NCBI GenBank assembly: GCA_905198865.1
Contig: CAJKEB010000075.1
Location: 1-6,931 of the forward strand
Reading direction: 5' to 3'
Source: an uncultured Eubacteriales bacterium
Lineage (GTDB): Bacteria > Bacillota > Clostridia > Monoglobales > Monoglobaceae
DNA length: 6,931 nucleotides
The position numbers were made by a program, and so were the translations under genes. Of the stretch, positions 5,527 to 6,931 are shown one piece after another. The notes under the pieces were generated by a model. That model ran no database searches. It was not told where the DNA came from and saw only the letters and a program-made list of their open reading frames with translations. The stretch's first letter is position 1; each line of letters starts with the position of its first letter.

Positions 5527-6789
5527 ATGTCAAAATATATAATAAACGGCACAAACAGTAATTTTGGCGGCACTGTGCGAATAAGCGGTTCAAAAAATGC
5601 CGCGCTGCCAATCATGGCAGCCTCAATGCTTTCGGACGAAGATACAATTCTTGATAATATTCCCTGCTTGTCAGATACCGAAACAATGCTGAAAATAATT
5701 CGTGCCTCCGGCGGAACAGCAGAACGCGATAATCATAACTCCGTGCATATAAGTCTTAAAAAGCCGAAAAAGAAGAATAAACCCGACTATGAATTATATT
5801 CAAAGCTCAGAGGTTCCGTGCTTGTCATGTCCCCAATACTGGCAAGATTTGGTCATGTCAAGCTACCGCTGCCGGGCGGATGTAAAATAGGCGCACGGCC
5901 TATAGATTTGCATCTTAAAGGGTTTTCTGCTATGGGCGCAAAAATTAAGCAGGGACACGGATTTGTGGAAGTCTCGTGCAAAGACGGACTGAAGGGTGCC
6001 AAAATATATCTTGACTTTCCAAGCGTAGGCGCAACAGAAAATATAATGATTGCGGCAACACTTGCAAACGGTTCGACAATAATCGAAAATGCGGCAGAAG
6101 AGCCAGAAATTGTAGATCTCGCACATTTCCTCTGCGAAATGGGCGCAGATATTAGCGGAGAAGGAACGGACACAGTAATAATAAAAGGAGTGCCGAGGCT
6201 TCATAAAACCAACCACAGCATTATTCCGGACAGAATCGAAGCCGGAACATTTCTTATCTGCGGTGCCGTTACAGGCGGCGGTATAACTCTTGAAAACGCC
6301 GAACCGAACCATCTAAAACCTCTTCTTGCCAAACTCGGCGAAATGGGCTGTGACTATAATACTTCAAACGGGTCAATAATTCTAACTCCGGGCGGCAGGC
6401 CTAAATCTGTTGATATAAAGACAATGCCGTATCCGGGATTCCCAACAGACCTCCAAGCTCAGATTATGTCACTGCTAACAATCGCTGACGGCAACGGAAT
6501 GGTTGTTGAGACAATATTTGAAAACAGATTTTCACATATTCCAGAATTATGCAGAATGGGTGCAAAAATTAAAACAGAAGGAAATGCCGCATTCATCGAG
6601 GGTGTTCCGAAGCTGTCGGGTGCAGACGTAAAAGCGACTGATTTAAGAGCCGGAGCCGCGCTCACAGCTGCGGCAATCAAGGCAAGCGGAACAAGTGAAA
6701 TCCATGATATAGCGCATATTGAAAGAGGTTACGAAAACTTCGTTGATAAGCTCCGCTCGCTTGGCGTAGAAATAGACGTAAAAGAATAA
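5527..6789 (+). CDS. murA: UDP-N-acetylglucosamine 1-carboxyvinyltransferase
   Basis: This cytoplasmic enzyme transfers enolpyruvate from phosphoenolpyruvate to UDP-GlcNAc, the first committed step of peptidoglycan synthesis. The product has 420 residues, the usual family length, with the two-domain inside-out alpha/beta barrel pattern. Visible landmarks are GSKNAALPI with K23 and N24, LRGSVLVMSPILARFG with R95, PGGCKIGARPIDLH with the catalytic C119, EEPEIVDLAHFL, PYPGFPTDLQAQ with D308, ENRFSHIPEL, and HIERGYE with R400. Because C119 is present the enzyme should be open to fosfomycin. The segment 78-86 (KKPKKKNKP) is unusually lysine-rich compared with E. coli MurA. The ATG follows AAAGG (5511-5515) with an 11-base spacer, rather long, so translation may be modest or helped by the upstream small ORF. 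Many Firmicutes carry two MurA copies; which one this is cannot be told here. A hairpin follows the stop. Confidence 0.97.
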   Translation: MSKYIINGTNSNFGGTVRISGSKNAALPIMAASMLSDEDTILDNIPCLSDTETMLKIIRASGGTAERDNHNSVHISLKKPKKKNKPDYELYSKLRGSVLVMSPILARFGHVKLPLPGGCKIGARPIDLHLKGFSAMGAKIKQGHGFVEVSCKDGLKGAKIYLDFPSVGATENIMIAATLANGSTIIENAAEEPEIVDLAHFLCEMGADISGEGTDTVIIKGVPRLHKTNHSIIPDRIEAGTFLICGAVTGGGITLENAEPNHLKPLLAKLGEMGCDYNTSNGSIILTPGGRPKSVDIKTMPYPGFPTDLQAQIMSLLTIADGNGMVVETIFENRFSHIPELCRMGAKIKTEGNAAFIEGVPKLSGADVKATDLRAGAALTAAAIKASGTSEIHDIAHIERGYENFVDKLRSLGVEIDVKE

Positions 6790-6811
6790 AGCAAAATATC
6801 AACAGAAAACG

Positions 6812-6841
6812 GGGCTGCTGCATTAGCAATTGCAGCAGCCC
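6812..6841. terminator. Hairpin terminator after murA
   Basis: GGGCTGCTGCA (6812-6822) pairs perfectly with TGCAGCAGCCC (6831-6841) over 11 bp, extendable by a G-U and a C-G pair, around the loop TTAGCAAT. It starts 22 bases after the murA stop. The plus-strand tail has only a weak T run (GTTTA), whereas the minus-strand tail is CGTTTTCTGTT, so it may also end a convergent transcript coming from the right. Confidence 0.7.
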
Positions 6842-6876
6842 TGTGATGTTTAAAAATTATAGTTTGACGCACGAAA

Positions 6877-6931
6877 CCCTCTCCGTCAGCTCCGCTGACA
6901 CCTCTCCCGGAGGGAGAGGCTTTTGGGGAGG
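6877..6931. repeat. GC-rich palindromic intergenic repeat, cut by window end
   Basis: This patch is much more GC-rich than the DNA around it and has nested symmetry. GTCAGC (6885-6890) pairs with GCTGAC (6894-6899) around TCC. CCTCTCCC (6901-6908) pairs with GGGAGAGG (6912-6919) around GGA and is followed by CTTTT. An extra CCTCTCC at 6878-6884 can compete for the same GGAGAGG. From general knowledge I recall very similar elements scattered between genes in gut Clostridia, so this is probably a REP/MITE-like dispersed repeat. The copy number and true right end cannot be seen. It could also act as a second terminator. Confidence 0.65.

Noticed and set aside
5863..6312. Long open frame on the minus strand inside murA
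   Set aside because: It lies wholly within a well-conserved murA and gives a Cys/Tyr/Phe-rich product typical of antisense shadows.

Overview
The window looks like an ordinary chromosomal segment from a Gram-positive, low-GC anaerobe of class Clostridia, probably a gut or plant-fibre-associated lineage. Evidence for this is the AT-rich intergenic DNA, strong GGAGG-type ribosome binding sites, TTGACA/TATAAT-type promoters, the clostridial style of the proteins, a pectin-type acetylesterase, and a GC-rich palindromic intergenic repeat at the right edge of a kind I recall from gut Clostridia. A pectin-using gut clostridium would fit, but the genus cannot be fixed from this sequence.

Left part, minus strand: atpB (ATP synthase subunit a) is the first recognisable gene of an atp operon that runs off the left edge. 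Just upstream is an undescribed 39-codon reading frame with the best promoter and ribosome binding site in the window. Its stop codon lies inside the atpB ribosome binding site, so it looks like a translated, coupled leader of the ATP synthase operon. Next comes a stand-alone SGNH-fold carbohydrate acetylesterase resembling rhamnogalacturonan acetylesterases (CE12), with an N-terminal Ig-like domain and no signal peptide, under its own promoter.

Middle part: divergently from the esterase runs a gene for an EF-G paralogue (EF-G-2/FusA2-like translational GTPase) with a TTG start. It converges on a DEDDh-type 3'-5' exonuclease on the minus strand, and the two genes share one compact bidirectional terminator hairpin.

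Right part, plus strand: a 46-residue membrane or secreted small protein of unknown function lies 43 bases upstream of murA (UDP-GlcNAc enolpyruvyl transferase, first committed step of peptidoglycan synthesis). murA ends in a strong hairpin, followed by the GC-rich palindromic repeat, which the window cuts.

The genes belong to unrelated housekeeping functions (energy, translation, nucleic acid turnover, cell wall) plus one carbohydrate gene, and most form separate transcription units. I see no phage, transposon, CRISPR array, defence cassette, tRNA or rRNA. No large novel system is evident. The most interesting items are the two small ORFs (the atp leader and the murA-upstream peptide) and the switchable palindromic repeat.
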